DNA of 64,000 bases from Zonotrichia leucophrys gambelii (GCF_028769735.1 NC_088173.1:25856038-25920037), one strand, 5' to 3'. Positions 40,701 to 54,760 are shown, counted from the stretch's first letter. Notes: generated by a model from the letters alone, not told the origin. Numbers and translations: made by a program.

Positions 40701-43569
40701 AGGCAGCAGCACTTTCAGCATTAAACACACTCAAAGACTTTATGTCAACAAAACAAAACTGCATTTGTGATGGGGAAATTTCACCTTCACTTGATGTATG
40801 CAATTTTGCCAGTGCCACCACTGAGGAAATAAATCCAGCAATATCCATTTTATGTCAGTCTCTACTTACTATAACAAGATAGATTTGTTCTGGAAAATTT
40901 CTTGTCAATATCTTTGTTAGGCATTATCTTCATCTCCTAGCAACAGTGTGGGGAAATCCATCAGAGACATGGAATTTGACTGCAAAATAGGATGGCTCAA
41001 CTGTAGCTTTTATGTTTTTGGAAACCTGCACTGGCATGCAGATACTGTCACGCACTTACACTGTTTATGTCCATTGACAGACTGATAAATCCAACTACAG
41101 CATGGAAACTGGGAAAAAAAAGAAAACAAAACAAAACAAAAACCCCATTCTTTCTCTCATTAAAAACAAATTTACAAAGGCACATGAAATACTGAAATAA
41201 CTGCTCTGCCTCTTGCTCTTGGGAAAATTCTTTCACACCCATACACATTGCCCACACTTTGTGGGACATTGGATACACATACACACACACACTACATTAA
41301 AATTCTTGTGATGACACCTAAAAAGTTTAAATGTCATCAAAACAGAGTTTTTCCAGCTTCAGAGATTTGTGGGGCAATTTTCCTAAAGGTACAATGGGAA
41401 TAATAAACCTCTTGTAAACATCACAGTCACTGAACAAACAGGTGTAGAAGACGGCAGTGCTCCTCAGGTGCCTGTGCATTTCAGGGCATGTACCAAACTC
41501 TGCTCTTCTTTTTCTTCCGGAGAAAACCTGTGCTCCATTTAAAGGAAGTTAAGGGTGAGCTAAAATGCTTTAAAAAGTCTCTAAGGGATCTCTTGCAGCT
41601 GAGCTCTGCAATACCCCTTTGATCTGCATGTCATCCTGCTGGCTGTTTTTCAAGGTTGGATTTGTCCCTCAGGCTGGTCCCAGGAGGTGGCTCCTTGCCT
41701 GCAGTGGAGCTCAGCCTCTGCAAGCACAGAAAAGAAAGGGATGGTACTGCAGCCTTGTGGCTTGTCTGTAGCATAGGAAAATGGGAATTCCCTGTCTGTC
41801 CCAGCCTGGCCACATTTGGAGCCTTGCAGCTGACAAAGCTCAGCCATGTCTCAGGACACTCCTTGAGGGTGTGAACATCTTGGCTGCATTGGCTGCTGTG
41901 CTTCCAGAAACACACAAGCTGCAAGAGCAGGTCTAGGGCGTGGAAATACTTTGCAGAAGGGACATTGCCAGAGGCTGGGGGGAAATGACTGAGAGGATTT
42001 CCTTTGCTCCCCAGTCCCCTGAGCACACTACCACATACAGAAGCCTCCACATAAGTAAGAATGACTCATCCTAGTGATCCCCATATGATAGCAGTCTCTG
42101 AACCTGGCTGTCACCTACAACAAGATCTTATGGACACCATTCAAAGCCCAGTAAAGATTCCTAAAGTCTTTGTGGGTTTATACCCATACTCCATGAGACA
42201 CCTTATTTTATAAGTAAATTACACAGTTTAATCTCCTACACTAGCACAAAGGCAATTTGTTATCTGCCAAACAGATAAGTAGATTATTTCTGTGTCCTTT
42301 ACCACATCTTCATAAAGGGGAGATTGCCCCTACAGTAGGAGATTGCCTTTGTAAGTGTATAGTGTCCTGCAGATGGGAAATCTTCCAACATACACTGTAG
42401 AGGGTTTTTTTAATAAAAGAAGATATGGCCCAGAGGTACAGTCAAGCATTCTGAGGGACTGAAGAAATGTGCTGTTCTCAGAGATGTGTTTTAGTTCAGC
42501 TGGGGAGAGAGGAGGCAGCTGAGGGGACACCTCCATGTGACTGAGGCTGTTCCTAGGAGGACATTAACAGATCAAAAGGACTTTATTAACTACACCTTAT
42601 AGATGTGCAAGGGCTTTAGGGGAGGGTTAATTGGCAACAAGGCAACTAAATAGCTCCAAATACAAAACCAGTTATTCAGATATCTGCTGAACTATGAAAA
42701 GGCAGCTGGGGAGACAGGTGGGGGAGGAAAACAGTTTTGGCAAAAGTCTGTGTTTCCAAGGGAAAAATACTGTCCGATGACTGGGTATTGCTGCTGAATG
42801 GGGGAAATCTGAGCAGTGACCCAAACCCCCTTCTGCCCATCTTTGGAATGAAAAGACTTTTGCTGCAAGGAAATGCCAAGACCTCTTCACACTGCCTGAC
42901 CCTCAAACAGTGGCAGAAGATGCAAGAACGATCCCAAGTAAAACTTGTCCTTTAAAAAGACATTTATATTGCTGTTTCTGACTTGGGCATAATGATTTCA
43001 GTCAATTTGAATTTTTTTTCCATCTAAGCTGTGTTTGTTCTCAAACTTTTTGCTATTGACTTGCACACATGTTCAGTACACAGAGCAAACACTTTGGTGT
43101 GAAACAACATCATACACAATGAGTCATCTGTGCTCTGGTCCACAGCCATCCCACAGAGAGCTGGGGCTGTCAGTAACTCTGTCAATTGCAAACATAGCTA
43201 CGAACACTCAAAACCAGACAGTTATCTTGTATAACACCTTATGGAGACTCTGTCTAAAGTAAATAGGAGCCATGTTAATGTATTTTTGGAAGAGCTAGAA
43301 TAGAAAGATAGATTATTTGGTAGGGGAGAAGACAAGTCCTTTTGGACAAGTCCTGTCTACACTGATGCATCTGAGCAAGATGATTTAAAAATAATTATAA
43401 ATTAACCTTTGACTTACAGAAGAACCTGTCCTGGTTTCTATGGTGATGTGCAGCTATCATCAAGCGTTAGTTTCAAGTGTACAGAAAAAAATACATTTAT
43501 TCATCCTGGGGAATAGGACTAAATAAATTAACAGTGTTAACTCCAGGTACCCTGATGACATAGGCAGGT

Positions 43570-44295
43570 GAAAAGGGGAAGAAAGGGGAGAAGAGTGGCA
43601 CAGGAAGGCAGGGAACAGCAGAGAAGATGGCAGAGAAGAAGGGAAAGGGAGTTGGGGGTATGGCCTGTAGCTATGGTTTTATAACATGTGGGAGAGCAGG
43701 CTAGAGGAGGTGAAGAAGGACAGAGAAAGGCAAAAGAGGGATGAGAACAGTGTGTAGAGATGGACAGGCAGTGACCAAGGGGCTGAAAGGTGTGTAAATG
43801 GGAGAAAGAAGGGCAATAAAATCAAAGAATGTCAAAAAAGGTCAGAGTGGGGCAGAGCTGGGGTGAGTGCTGCAGAGGAGAGCAGCAAAGAAGGGTGAAA
43901 AAAGAAGAGAAGAATGGCAGAAAAGCAGAAAGAGTGGAGATGGGCAGAGGTTAAAGAAGGGCAGAGAAAACAACAGAAGTGAAGAGAGGGTCAGATAAGT
44001 TCAAAGAATGTCAGAGAAGGTCAGAGAGAGCTGGGCAGATGGAACAGAACAGCAGAGAAGAGGGGTGGAGATGAAAGAGGAAGAAGGACAAAGGATCAGG
44101 AAAAAAGAGAAGGGCAGAGAAGGCTGAAGAAGGGCAGAGACAGGAGGGAGGCAGAGAAAGGAAGGAGAAGAAAAAAAAGGGCAGAGAAGAAGGGCAGAGG
44201 AGAATGAAGGCCAAAGAAAATGGGCAGAGATAGATGGGCAGAGTAGGGTGGAATTGGGACTGAGAAAGAGAAGGGCAAAGGAGAAAGGTGAAGAA
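43570..44295 (+). repeat. Purine-rich degenerate minisatellite, 'gggcagagaag' type
   Basis: Roughly 725 bp in which units close to 'gggcagagaag' (about 10-15 bp) recur dozens of times with heavy decay, for example 'aagggcagagaa', 'gaagggcagagg' and 'aatgggcagaga'. The plus strand is overwhelmingly A and G, so the duplex is strongly asymmetric. Long open frames on the minus strand here (44001-44303, and the C-terminal half of 44011-44610) read the repeat as Ser/Leu/Pro/Phe strings and should not be taken as genes. The boundaries are soft: repeat words fade in near 43570 and stop at 'gaagaatgac'. Confidence 0.85.
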
Positions 44296-47200
44296 TGACT
44301 CAAAGTGAGGAACTCTCAAAGATTGTAAATTCACTATACCAATATTGGCACTAAGGGTGTACCAAGGAAATTCTTCCTGTGATTTATCAGAGGTGCTTAA
44401 GGATCCCCGATAAACAGAGTGAACCTCATTTCTCTCAATAATGCACACACACACACACACCCCTATATCAAAATCTACATCTATATGCATTTTTCCCTCT
44501 GAATGAGAAATGTGGGAGTTTTGGTCCCCACTTTCCCAACCCCATTCCTTCTGATCTGGGAACAGAGAATTCCAATTATACTCGGCCCTGTCACTGCAAA
44601 CAATTTCCAAACCATCTGCTATCTAATAAAACAACTCGTCTAGACAAACCCCAAGCCAGGCAACAAATCTGATATTGTACTTGAAGTCATCTAAGTATAA
44701 ACAACCTGCCATTGCTAGCCTGTCAAACTTCTTCACTGGGAAAAGGACTCACATTTACAATCTCAGGCAGAAGAACTGGAAATGGGAAAGATTTTTTCCA
44801 TCGTTAGATACAGGAGAGCTGCTTAGAAGATGGGACAGGATCCAGCCAGCCCAGCCTGAGCACTGTTTACAACCACTCAGTCCATACCTGTGAAAGCAGG
44901 GAGCAGTGGAGAGGGATGGGTGCTTTTGAAGGGGCCCATCTGCTCACACGGGAACTCCTGAAGCAGGTTTGGTGATAGTTACATAGCTGGGGCCCATCAG
45001 TCTTGCCTGCTCCAATAAGATGGAGAGCACAGTGTATTTGGGATTTGTTATGAAACTACTTTTGATTCACTATGTCTGAGACAGTGGAAACAGATCCCAG
45101 GTTCACTAAACTCAGACTCGCTTGTGACAATTTAATTAAAAATATTGTCCATCTCCAAGGACACCAAAATCAGGTTTGTGTTGTGTGAGCTGAGAGATTA
45201 TCTTTCCTGTTCCTCTTGTGTATTTTTTTTCTCTCTGAGTTGATTTAAAAAGAAAGTTCTTGTCTTGATGACAGAGCTCTTAAATACTCAGAAGCACTGA
45301 CCAAACCTGGCTCCAGTTTCTGAGCATTTCACTGTGCAATTCAGAGCCAAAGTCAGAGGGCAGCAATCTTTCCAGGGTAGGGCCACAGGGGCAAGAGATA
45401 AGTTGAGTTCCAGCTGCTTCAGAGAAGAGGTTTTGAAGCTCCTTTTTTCCCTGAAACCAGGGAAATCAAGTTATGGAATCATGCAAGCTGTTAAAATGCT
45501 TTGTTGAGTCTTGTTTTATTCTGTTCAGAAAGAGTCAGCCCAGAAATAAAAAAGGCAAGAAATAATAAGCATAGTGCTATAACACTTAGACACTTACTTG
45601 TTTGGAAGCTCTTATTCTCTAGTCTTTGTATCAGTTTGGTCCAGTAGAGCTACATCCAGAAAGAAAATACCTCTGGTAGGATTTGACCCAACACCTTCTT
45701 TGAGGCTTCCATCACTTGATCTGAGCAGCAAGAGAAATTAAATTAATAGGAGTTAGACATCTATTTTCAGTAGAGCTCTTGCCTAGCCTATAGTGCTGGC
45801 CTCCCTCAGGATGCCATCTTTCCTCTGATCAATGGAACGGAGTTTATCTGTCCAAGGTTGTGCTCAATCATGCAAAACCAAAACTCCCTCTCATGTGATG
45901 GCTGTGAAGGCAACAAGGGAGGGTTTGTGAGAGGGAGAGAAGATAGTCAAGCCTCTTTTGGGTGCATTTGGGCTGAGCAGTGGCCAAGTCCCACAGTATG
46001 CTCAGAAAGTGCCTGGCAGTTTCATTGAGTGACCTATCCCAAAAACGTCCTGGTACCAGGTGGGTGGGTTTTCTTCCCACAAGAGAACAAGGAGGATATA
46101 CTGAGTAGGGACTGGTGCTCTCTAATATGGGAGCAGCGTGTGCCTGAGGCTGCTTAGGTCCTCTCATGAAACACAGTCAAACAGTGACAAAGAATGGTTA
46201 TTCAAGGGCAGACCATCAACTCCAGTATTCTGAAAACTCTGAGAAATCTGTGATCTTAATTCTAAGTACTGAGCTGAGTTTGAGCTGCAGCTCTTCCCAC
46301 TGAAATTGCGCCTGGTTTTGAGAAAAATCATGGTGAACTGGTAGACACAAATTGGGAACTGAGAAGCATATTTGGACAAGTGTAGTGAAGTGAGGAGTTA
46401 TTACCCCGAGTTATCACTCTAATGGGATGATAAGAGAAAGTTTATGATCCTCAGGGGTTAAAGAGGGAATCAGACAGTTGTACCCACCAGCAGTATCTCC
46501 TCTGCAGTAGGCATGGATGTGTTATAATGATGATGGATTGAGTCATTAGACATTTTGAGATTGTCTCATGATATAACATTGCTGCTCATTAAACCAAGCC
46601 TAGGTGAAGGAAAGGCACTGGGAAATAGGAAAAAAAAAAAGAGCTAGTAATTAAGTCTTGCTGGGTTTGGTAACTGGAATTGGAATGAAACAATCGACTG
46701 CTTGGAAATAGATTCTGCAGCAGCTGGGTGACAAATTGCAGGACATCCGTGTCACCTTTAGCAGCACGGGCAACACTTAAAAACCTATTTAAATTCTAAG
46801 AATTATGCCTATATTGATTAGGAATTACAGTCAATTTAGCAGTTTCCTTGTAGTAAAGTGGAAGTAAGCTGTTAATCTAAACTGTGGTAAGTGTTATAAA
46901 CACATCCAATTTTGATCGAACTGTTACTGATGTAAACATATCATTATAATGAAATTTAAGGAGTAGCAAGAACTGTGATACAAAGTTCTGGCCAGATCTC
47001 AGTGATGCCAAGATAATTGATAGAAGAGCAAAAAGTATTGATCTTCCATGACTAATAGGCTGCTTAACACAGGGAGAAGGACTTACACAGCAAAGAACTG
47101 AAGATTTAAAAAAAGTTAATAGCAAACCTGAAGTGCTGCCTCAGTGCATGCTTGAAATATCACAAGATGTTGGAAAAACTCATTTACAAATTAATATTCC

Positions 47201-49036
47201 CTTCATATTTATGAAGTACGAGAATCTAGGGTACTATATCTGGTGTTGGTACATAGAACATTGTAATGATATAAATTAGATGTAACTATACTGTGAGGGT
47301 TCAGTTATATTTGAATATAAAGTAAGAAAGCAATTCTGTTTAGGGAGAGCAAAAAATATGTTTTTTCTTTTGTTTTTTACTTAACACCATAAAACATGTG
47401 TTTATGTCCTTCTATTTTTCCATTTTTAAGTTGGAGCTAATATTGCCATGACATTTAAAAGGACTGTTCTGAGAAAAGACTCATAAAAATAACAGAGAAT
47501 TCAGCTATTGGAGTACTGATTACCATCTTAATTATGTATTTTTTCTCATTACATCTTATAGGATGGAAACACTTGCTGTTTATTTTCCATCTGTGAAAGC
47601 TATGCCCAGTTCAAATTCAGATTTCTGCCCTGAGGGTAACTCTGGGAGAAATGCTTCCAGCCTCTACATCCAGCAAGTGAGAGGTGAGGGGACCCTTACT
47701 CACTTGTAAATACTGATTAATGCTCTCCCAGGTTTCACAGTGCCGGGCATGACCCAGCTGCAAGTCACTCAGCCACAGCAAGACAATAACTGTGCTCAGA
47801 GGAAGCCATCAAAGGCTTCCAGAAGAAACCTGCTCTGAGATGAAAGAGAAAATTATTACGGTAATCAGCTCTGCTAAGAGAAAAGGAAAGCTGTTTCTCT
47901 TTGGGAAGATTTCCAGTGTTGAAGAAAAGTGGGGGGAGAAGGCGAGAAGGGAAGATGATAAGGTCTCACACGTTTGATTGATTGTTCACTAACAAAAATA
48001 GCCCCGGCCTGCTCCCATTGTCCTGCAGCTGCTGGCTTCATCACACTCATTGTGCATTTCCTCATGGCTGAGCAGTGCAGTTGCCCAGTTTCCTCTCCTT
48101 CCTTTCCTAACAAGATCTGTGATGAACTGTAGGAAAAGCTAGCAGCCCTTCAAAACAATGCCTTTCAAGTTTCCCTGGGTCCATCCAGAAACACAGGCTG
48201 CTGTCTTAGAGCAAAGCAAAGCAATTTCAGACAAGTCCCAGTGCAGGTACCCAGATCCTATCCTGAATCAGATCCTATCACCTGCATATTTTTATTTTTT
48301 ATTTCTTTCCTGAGGCATATCTGAACTTATGTGGACTTTAAGCTTGCTCCTAAAGTGACAGGAGAAACTTCCTGCACTCAAGGCCAAAACATCTTGAGAA
48401 AAGAATGTGCACAAAGAGATGAACATTGTGTTTAAAAGGTCTCTTTTCCCTCTATGTATTTAACAGCCAGTGTTAATTCTCCAAGGAGACATTCCTGTAC
48501 ATGGATATGGGTTTCAGATATAGAGCAAGATGTAAGAGGTGTTCTTTCTCATTCCTTCAGTGGTCTTGGAGCCATTTAAATTGAAACAAATTCATCTGCT
48601 ATGGCCAGATTGGTCACAAACCTGCTCAGCCCTTGTGGGAATAAGCTACAGAAATCAAATTATCATTCCCAAGAAGGGTATTTTTGCATACAGAAATTAA
48701 ACCTCAAAGCATCATAACTGAATAATCTAAGATTCAAAGGTTGGAATCATTCCTACAAATATTTTAGAGTCTATTAAACCTGCTTTAGCTGAATTTCTCT
48801 CTGCCTTTCATTTTAGTGCCAGAAAATTAAGGAATACTTTTCTATAAATAGTTTAAAGTGACCAATATTTTGCATCTATACCCCCCTTCCAACATGGATA
48901 CCAAATGAAAGCTCCTTTTCATGCCATGTGATGCTTCTTTTTCTTTAAGAAGTGTTTTCTTCATAGAGGAGCTACACTTCAGCAGAAATAACATCAGATG
49001 TTTCAGATGAAACCAGCTGAGAGGAAGACTTCCTCA
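44296..49036. other. Gene-free unique DNA
   Basis: After the purine minisatellite and a (CA)n run the sequence is unique and AT-rich. There are no supported exons. Frames such as 45868-46167 (minus) and 47792-47977 (plus) have no domain and no splice support. Confidence 0.65.
44444..44461. repeat. (CA)n microsatellite
   Basis: Nine CA units, uninterrupted, followed by CC. Confidence 0.9.
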
Positions 49037-49410
49037 TTCACAGAACTATAGAATGGTTTGGGTTGGAGGAGTTTTTAAAGACCATCCAGTTTCCACCCCG
49101 TGCCATGGACAGGGACACCTTCCACTAGAACAGGCTGCTCAAAGCCTCATCCAATCTGGCAGTGAATGCTTCCAGGGATGGGGCACCTGCAACTGCTCTG
49201 GGCCACCTGTGCCAGTGCCTTATCCCTCTTGAAGTAAAGAATTTCTTCCTAATGTGTAATCTAAACATACTCTCTCAGTTTGAGTCCATTCCCCCTTGTT
49301 CTAACAATAAATGCCCTTGTCAGAAGTCCTCCTCAAGCTTTCCAGTTGGCCCCCCTGAAAGGACACCATAAGGTCACCCCAGACTCTTCTTTTTTTCAGG
49401 CTTTCAGTCA
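49037..49410 (-). mobile_element. CR1 LINE, 5'-truncated 3' end
   Basis: The plus strand reads 'cacagaactatagaatggtt' and 'tgggttggagga', then 'cagggacaccttccactaga', 'caggctgctcaaagcctcat', 'agggatggggcacctgcaac' and 'aagaatttcttcctaatgtg', continuing to 'gactcttctttttttcaggc'. This is the reverse complement of a CR1 3' end. At about 370 bp it is the longest of the typical short copies here and reaches further toward the 5' side. It carries small substitutions and indels but remains clearly recognisable. It is non-coding. Confidence 0.93.
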
Positions 49411-52400
49411 GTGCTTTGTTGATATTCTTTACTATTTTTCAGTACCTTAAATGTTCTGGATTAAATCAACATGAACAAAATCCTGTGGGTGAAAAGAATT
49501 AACTTCTGGTGAGAAGCACTGGATAAAAGGCCCAGACAGCTACAGACCAATCTCAAGGCTATTGTGGAGCTCCCTGCCCAGATATTTCATCAAGAAATGG
49601 CCCTTCAAGTGCAAATTTCTGACACCCAGGTGCAGGTGAGCCTTGCTGAAGGAAATAAGCTATTTGGGAATAATTGTCAAAAGGGAAGAACAGCTGCAAA
49701 AGTACTCTCAGTAAAAAAAAAATATTTTTCCATCCCAGCTCCTCCCTTGGGAATCAGTACACTTCCTGGATGAGGGATGTGTTAGCCCTGGAAATCCAGC
49801 CAAACAGATAAGCTGCACTTCAGTTCACCTTATTTGCTGCCAGATCTTCAATCTCAAAAACACTCAGAGCTCAACAATTCTTAATCCAAATGTCAGCCTT
49901 CTCCTCTTTCCTCTGCTCAAATATTTTGCATAGCTTGGAGCAAGGAAAGCCTTTGTGGGCAATTTCAGAGTTGCTCACAGTCGTTGTTGCAGACATTTCC
50001 TGCTCACACTCAACCCTTGAAACATTTATTTGGACTCTTAAACAGGGACTTAATGACACATCAAGCCTTTAAGAAAAACTGAGGGGGTGAATAAATGCTT
50101 TTCTGTATTTTAAATTTAAAAAGAAGAAGGGATAATATAATGACCAGTGTGTGAATTATCCATGACAGCAGGCAACACCTCACACAAAGCTCATTCAAGT
50201 ACCTGAAACCCACAAACTAATCAGGGTCTTAAAAACACTCATAGGCTCTATTCAGAGCCTCTTTTTACTGTAGTTTGACCTAAATTCTCTAATAGTCACC
50301 AAAAAAAAATGAAATTTGACTGGAGAGAACATAAAATAAGCTCATTTCAAATGCTGCTACTAATGCTCTGGCATGGATTTTAGCTGCTTTTCTAGTACTT
50401 TAGTTCAACATAACAGCAGTAGAATCATTCTATCTCCATTAAGTCTCTTGAATTTGTATTCCAAAGGAAAGAAGAAATTATGGAAAAGAAGAAAAAGCAT
50501 TAATTAGATAACAACAGGGGGAAAAAAACCCAACAAAGCAGATACTGTATCTACTTCATCAGCTTTATGGTTGTTTCAAACATGCCATACTTCATTAAGT
50601 TGAACTAAGACCACTAGAGATCAATTAATATTGATTAAATGTGAGAAAAAAAGAGATACGACATTAAATAAATGTCAGGTTCATTCCTACAGCATAAAAA
50701 GGGAACTGTTTAGGCAAGGCATTTTCTTCTGAGTTTGTCTAAGTCTACTTGAAGAAGGAAGCAAATTTGTTCAATAAACAATCCCTACTGATCTTGGGAG
50801 ATGTAGATATAAGAGCAAGAACAGGTGTGCAAATGGATATGTCTGTGGCTATGTCATGATGTGCACAGAGAAATACCATCCAGAGAAGTAATCCAGTATC
50901 ATCTCCTCCTAATCACTTCTTTCTTGGATATTTCTTGGACTAAATTACGCATTTGTTGTCCCTAAAACCTCTAAATCCTTACAGATATTTTTCATTACCA
51001 TGGTAACTGTTTAGAGAGGAGCTGGTGATACAGTCAGAGGCAACAATCACTACACAAACTAAATCAATCATTGTTTCATTAGTTTTATTGGCTCCTTCAT
51101 ACTCACAGAGCTAAAATTGGAAAACAGAGTCTGCTTGCTCCCTGGCCTGAGGAAATTTGCACTTCAAGTTGGATAGGCTGTCTAATGAGAGGAACTGGGC
51201 TTCATATTCCCCCAAAGCCAGTCATATCAACTGCCTAAAAATATTGAATCCTCCAACAGAGCAGCACAATTTATTTAGTTTTCCTGCTACATCTTACTCC
51301 TCAGGCATGCCAGGGTAAGCCTTCAGAGGGCTGTGCTTGAGATGCCCAGCCAGGAACTGGAAGCAAGCCTTGTGCAAGGAGAGGCTCACATCTGGGCTTG
51401 TGCACAGCTGCTGGGTTTCAGCACTTTGTACTTATGCCTCCATTAGGCTTAGGAAACTAAGTAGGGAAGCTCCAGAATGAGTTTTGAGGAAGATATCCCT
51501 TTTCATGCTTAGAGCTTTGCAATTACAGAACTCTTTGGAGATCACAAATGCAGCTTTAAAATTTCTTAGGCTTTGAATGACACACTTCTAGTATCTCCAA
51601 AATGCCTTCAAGCAAGAGCTACTACAAGCCCCCTTCATATTTTCCAAGACAAGAAAAGCCCTCTCTTCTTTTTCACATACCCAGGGTGGGGGAAAGCTGC
51701 ATCCTCAGGAGAGGCAGGAGCTGCTGCTGTTCCTCACAGTCCTGAGAAGACACCATAGAAGCAAGAGAGATAATAGATATCGAAAACAAACATTTGTTTT
51801 TCCCAAGGACTACTCTGTGCAGTGTTACTGTAATATTTTCAATCAGAACCACGACTTGGGCATGCTAACATCTGATTGTTCACTTCTTACTATAATTTTC
51901 CAACTTGTTCCTTTCCTTGCTTGCATATATGAGAGTTTTAAAATAATATTGCAATTTTTAAACAGCATACCTCCCGACATCTTACAGAATACCACCATCC
52001 ATGGATCAAAGTCTGAGACACACCTTTAGTAGGATTCTCTCCGATATCTCTTTATTCATATCAAGATGAAAAACACACCCTGTCCCAGATATCTAGGAGT
52101 CATGCACTGCAGTGCCTGAAGGTATTTAGGCTGGATTTTGCTCTAGTTCTACAACCATCACAGAAGAGTTTTCAGCCCAAAAACCATGCCAGTATGACTC
52201 CTGCCACTCCCAGGAACACCAGAACTTTGTCAGGCGTATTTTGGAAGGAATAGGTATGTCTGACTGGATAACAGTTTGATGAGGTTTTGAAATACTATAA
52301 ATGCATTAGGGAATCTTGCTACCGATACTCTCCTTGCCAGCAGCTACTCATTTTTGCACATCCTATGACAACTCATAAAACACCTGCTCTGCCATTTTGA

Positions 52401-53929
52401 GAATGAATTGAGAATTTTGGCTAGATACAGGCTGTCTCCCATTATTCTGCAGGCAGCTAAATAAAGCTAAAACATGCATATACATCCTTTTTGAAGATTT
52501 CCATGACTGCAGTCATACTTGTGTCAACAAAGAGGTTTTTAGCAGTTTTCTGTTTGGGTCTGCTGCAGATCCCTGCAATTATCAGTGCCACCTCCTGGTG
52601 CAGAAACATACTGAGATCCAGCCACTCAGGAATGGTAGGATGAAGAAACACAAAATATCCCAACCCTCTCTTCCTGCTTAATATTTGTTGCTCTCTACAG
52701 CCTTTTATAAACAGCTGTATATCCTACAGGAAATCAAAAAGTGAAATACTTTTGTAGCTATATGTATTGAATGAAAGGGCAGGGGAGATGTCAAAGGCAA
52801 GAGGTTACCATGGATTTTCCTTTCCAGGATATCCATAACAAAGCTAAAACCAAAAAAGAAATATATATATATATGCTGATCAAACCAGCTGAAGCTGAAC
52901 AAGAGAAAGCTTGTGAGTTTAAAGTTTTACTCAGAAATGTCTGCATTCATTTCAGGACTGAGGAAATAATTCTTGCAGCATTTATGAACCTTAGATACAA
53001 AATCTGAGATTTGACTGAAGATTTGAAACCTGAGGGAGAATCCATGTCCCCACATCTTAGGTATAGAATTTCTACTGATTTATCCAGGCAAACAAAAGTG
53101 AGAGAGGCAAGACTACAGGTTAGGACACAGCTGCTGGCAGGAGGCAGCAGAACAGGACTCTAGTCAGGGCTTTGCCAATTTACTTTCTAAAAATGACCAA
53201 GATGTGCCTTTTCTTACCACAGCAAGTCAGATATTTTCCTAAGCTCCTCTCTACTTCAGTAACCTAATCCTCAAGCAGAACACCTTCAGCATTATTACTC
53301 AGTGCCCCCATGGGATGGGTCACACTTTCACCAGTCTATTTACAAGAAACCAACTCCCAAAAATGCAGGTGAAGGGGAAACATATAGCCAATGAAAGCAA
53401 ATATTCCCAAAAGCTGAAGCACAGGATCTATGTTTTCAGTGATACTTCCCATCCCTTTCCCATCCGTCTCACTCAGAGCCTCAGAGCAGGGGAAATCACA
53501 GGCTCAGGTCTGAAAAAGCCACAGTGCCCTCCCTGTGCCCCCAGTACTAAAATCATTTTTGCTGGTGCTGAGGTACTAAAAAGGCCTGGAAGGCAGCAGA
53601 GCAGGCAGCCTCTCACTCCAGGAGAGGGCAGTGAAATACGGTGTAACTTGTCCAGGAAAGGGCAGATGCACCATGAACTACTCAGCAGCGCCTGCCCAGT
53701 CAACCCAAACGCTGACCTTGGCAGCACAAACACGGGCAAATTCAACAGTGGGGCTCAAGAGTGAGGTTTCACGTGTCACAAGCTCCCTAAATTCACTTGG
53801 GTCACGATTTCCTTGGAAAATAATTATGCAACCACTTGTTCGCTCCCTGTCCAGGGAGAGGAAAAGGTGTCATTAGGAGGCAGTGTTTTCTTGTGCTTAG
53901 GTTAATAGGTCTCATTTGTTCTGCCAGTG
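49411..53929. other. Gene-free unique DNA
   Basis: Unique sequence with a short (AT)7 run at 52861-52874. A plus-strand frame at 49564-49773 includes a GTGAGC donor-like site after 'ccaggtgcag', but no acceptor-bounded exon or family match supports it. The frames at 53315-53764 and 53473-53745 oppose each other and show no domain. Confidence 0.6.
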
Positions 53930-54760
53930 TGGAGGGAGGCAGAACCAATGGAAGAACTTGTAATTCTCTTTTCTAATTAAGATAATGTGCCACACCAGCC
54001 CTCAATCATATTTTTGGGATGCTGCAGTGTCCATGACACATCTCGGAGAGACCGCAGATGTGATTAAACATTTTTGATAACCCATAAATATAACATTAGT
54101 TGCCTCAGTTAGATTTCTGATAACATCATTCATTTCAGATCATTCAATTAGTGTAGACAAAAGGGCTCTTTCCAGGAGACATAATGTCATTGTCTCTGGA
54201 AAGGAACGTACTTCCCAATCACTGTTTATCACTCTGTAATTACAGTGCTGTAGCAGCCATGCTCTATATTACAAGGAGTCCTTTTTGTGCCCAAGGATCC
54301 AACAGTTCTTTGTTTTAATTTATTTTCCTCTTAAATACCTCCTGCTATTTAAGCAATAATTCCCTGTAAATCAATTGTTAGCAGCAGTTAATGACTGGTT
54401 GGTTAATTAATAGCTGAAAGCAAATCTGAGGGTGTTTGCCACTCTAACAAACCAGCAGACAGTAACTGTGGGGTTATTGCTTATGCACCCTATAATCAAG
54501 GACTTCTCTCAGCCTATGTATAATTTAAAGAAGGGACTGTCTGGGTTGCAATAGGTGGTGGCATTAGGGGTGTCTGTGTTCTGCTGGAGAGCTGCATTAA
54601 GATGTTTTTAATCCAACAGTCTGCTCTGCTGCTCTCTCCAAGGGACAGATTCCCAGATAATCTTTTTCACAACATTGTCAATTAATATTTATATAAGCCT
54701 GTTTTGTCTCTTATCTTCCACGAAATAAGGTTTGGAGTGATGCTGCCATGGAGAAGGAAG
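53930..54760. promoter_or_regulatory. Candidate distal enhancer (conserved-element-like AT-rich block)
   Basis: This 830-bp block has no coding signal but is dense in homeodomain-type TAAT/ATTA cores: 'tctaattaagata', 'attcaattagtg', 'ctgtaattacag', 'aatcaattgttagcagcagt', 'ggttaattaatagc' and 'gtcaattaatattta'. It lacks transposon and simple repeats. This texture is typical of conserved non-coding enhancers in vertebrate gene deserts. The call is an inference from composition and motifs only; AT-rich neutral DNA also yields such cores. Cross-species conservation is the decisive missing evidence. Confidence 0.25.

Larger units (their letters stand above)
34401..43569. other. Gene-free unique DNA
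   Basis: Contains a TAA microsatellite (35632-35682), a hairpin at 37720-37747 and a short CA-type run near 41277-41292. The plus-strand frame at 38006-38323 (105 codons) is preceded by a pyrimidine-AG sequence but matches no protein I know. The other frames are short and overlapping. No transposon is recognised. Confidence 0.65.

Noticed and set aside
44011..44610. 199-codon minus-strand open frame
   Set aside because: Its C-terminal half is the pyrimidine strand of the purine minisatellite (Ser/Leu/Pro/Phe strings) and the other half crosses a CA microsatellite.
49500..49640. Plus-strand reading frame containing 'SYRPIS', like a LINE reverse-transcriptase motif, followed by a GTGAGC donor-like site
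   Set aside because: Only about six residues match, in an otherwise unmatched frame. Its orientation is opposite to the adjacent CR1, so chance is the simpler explanation.
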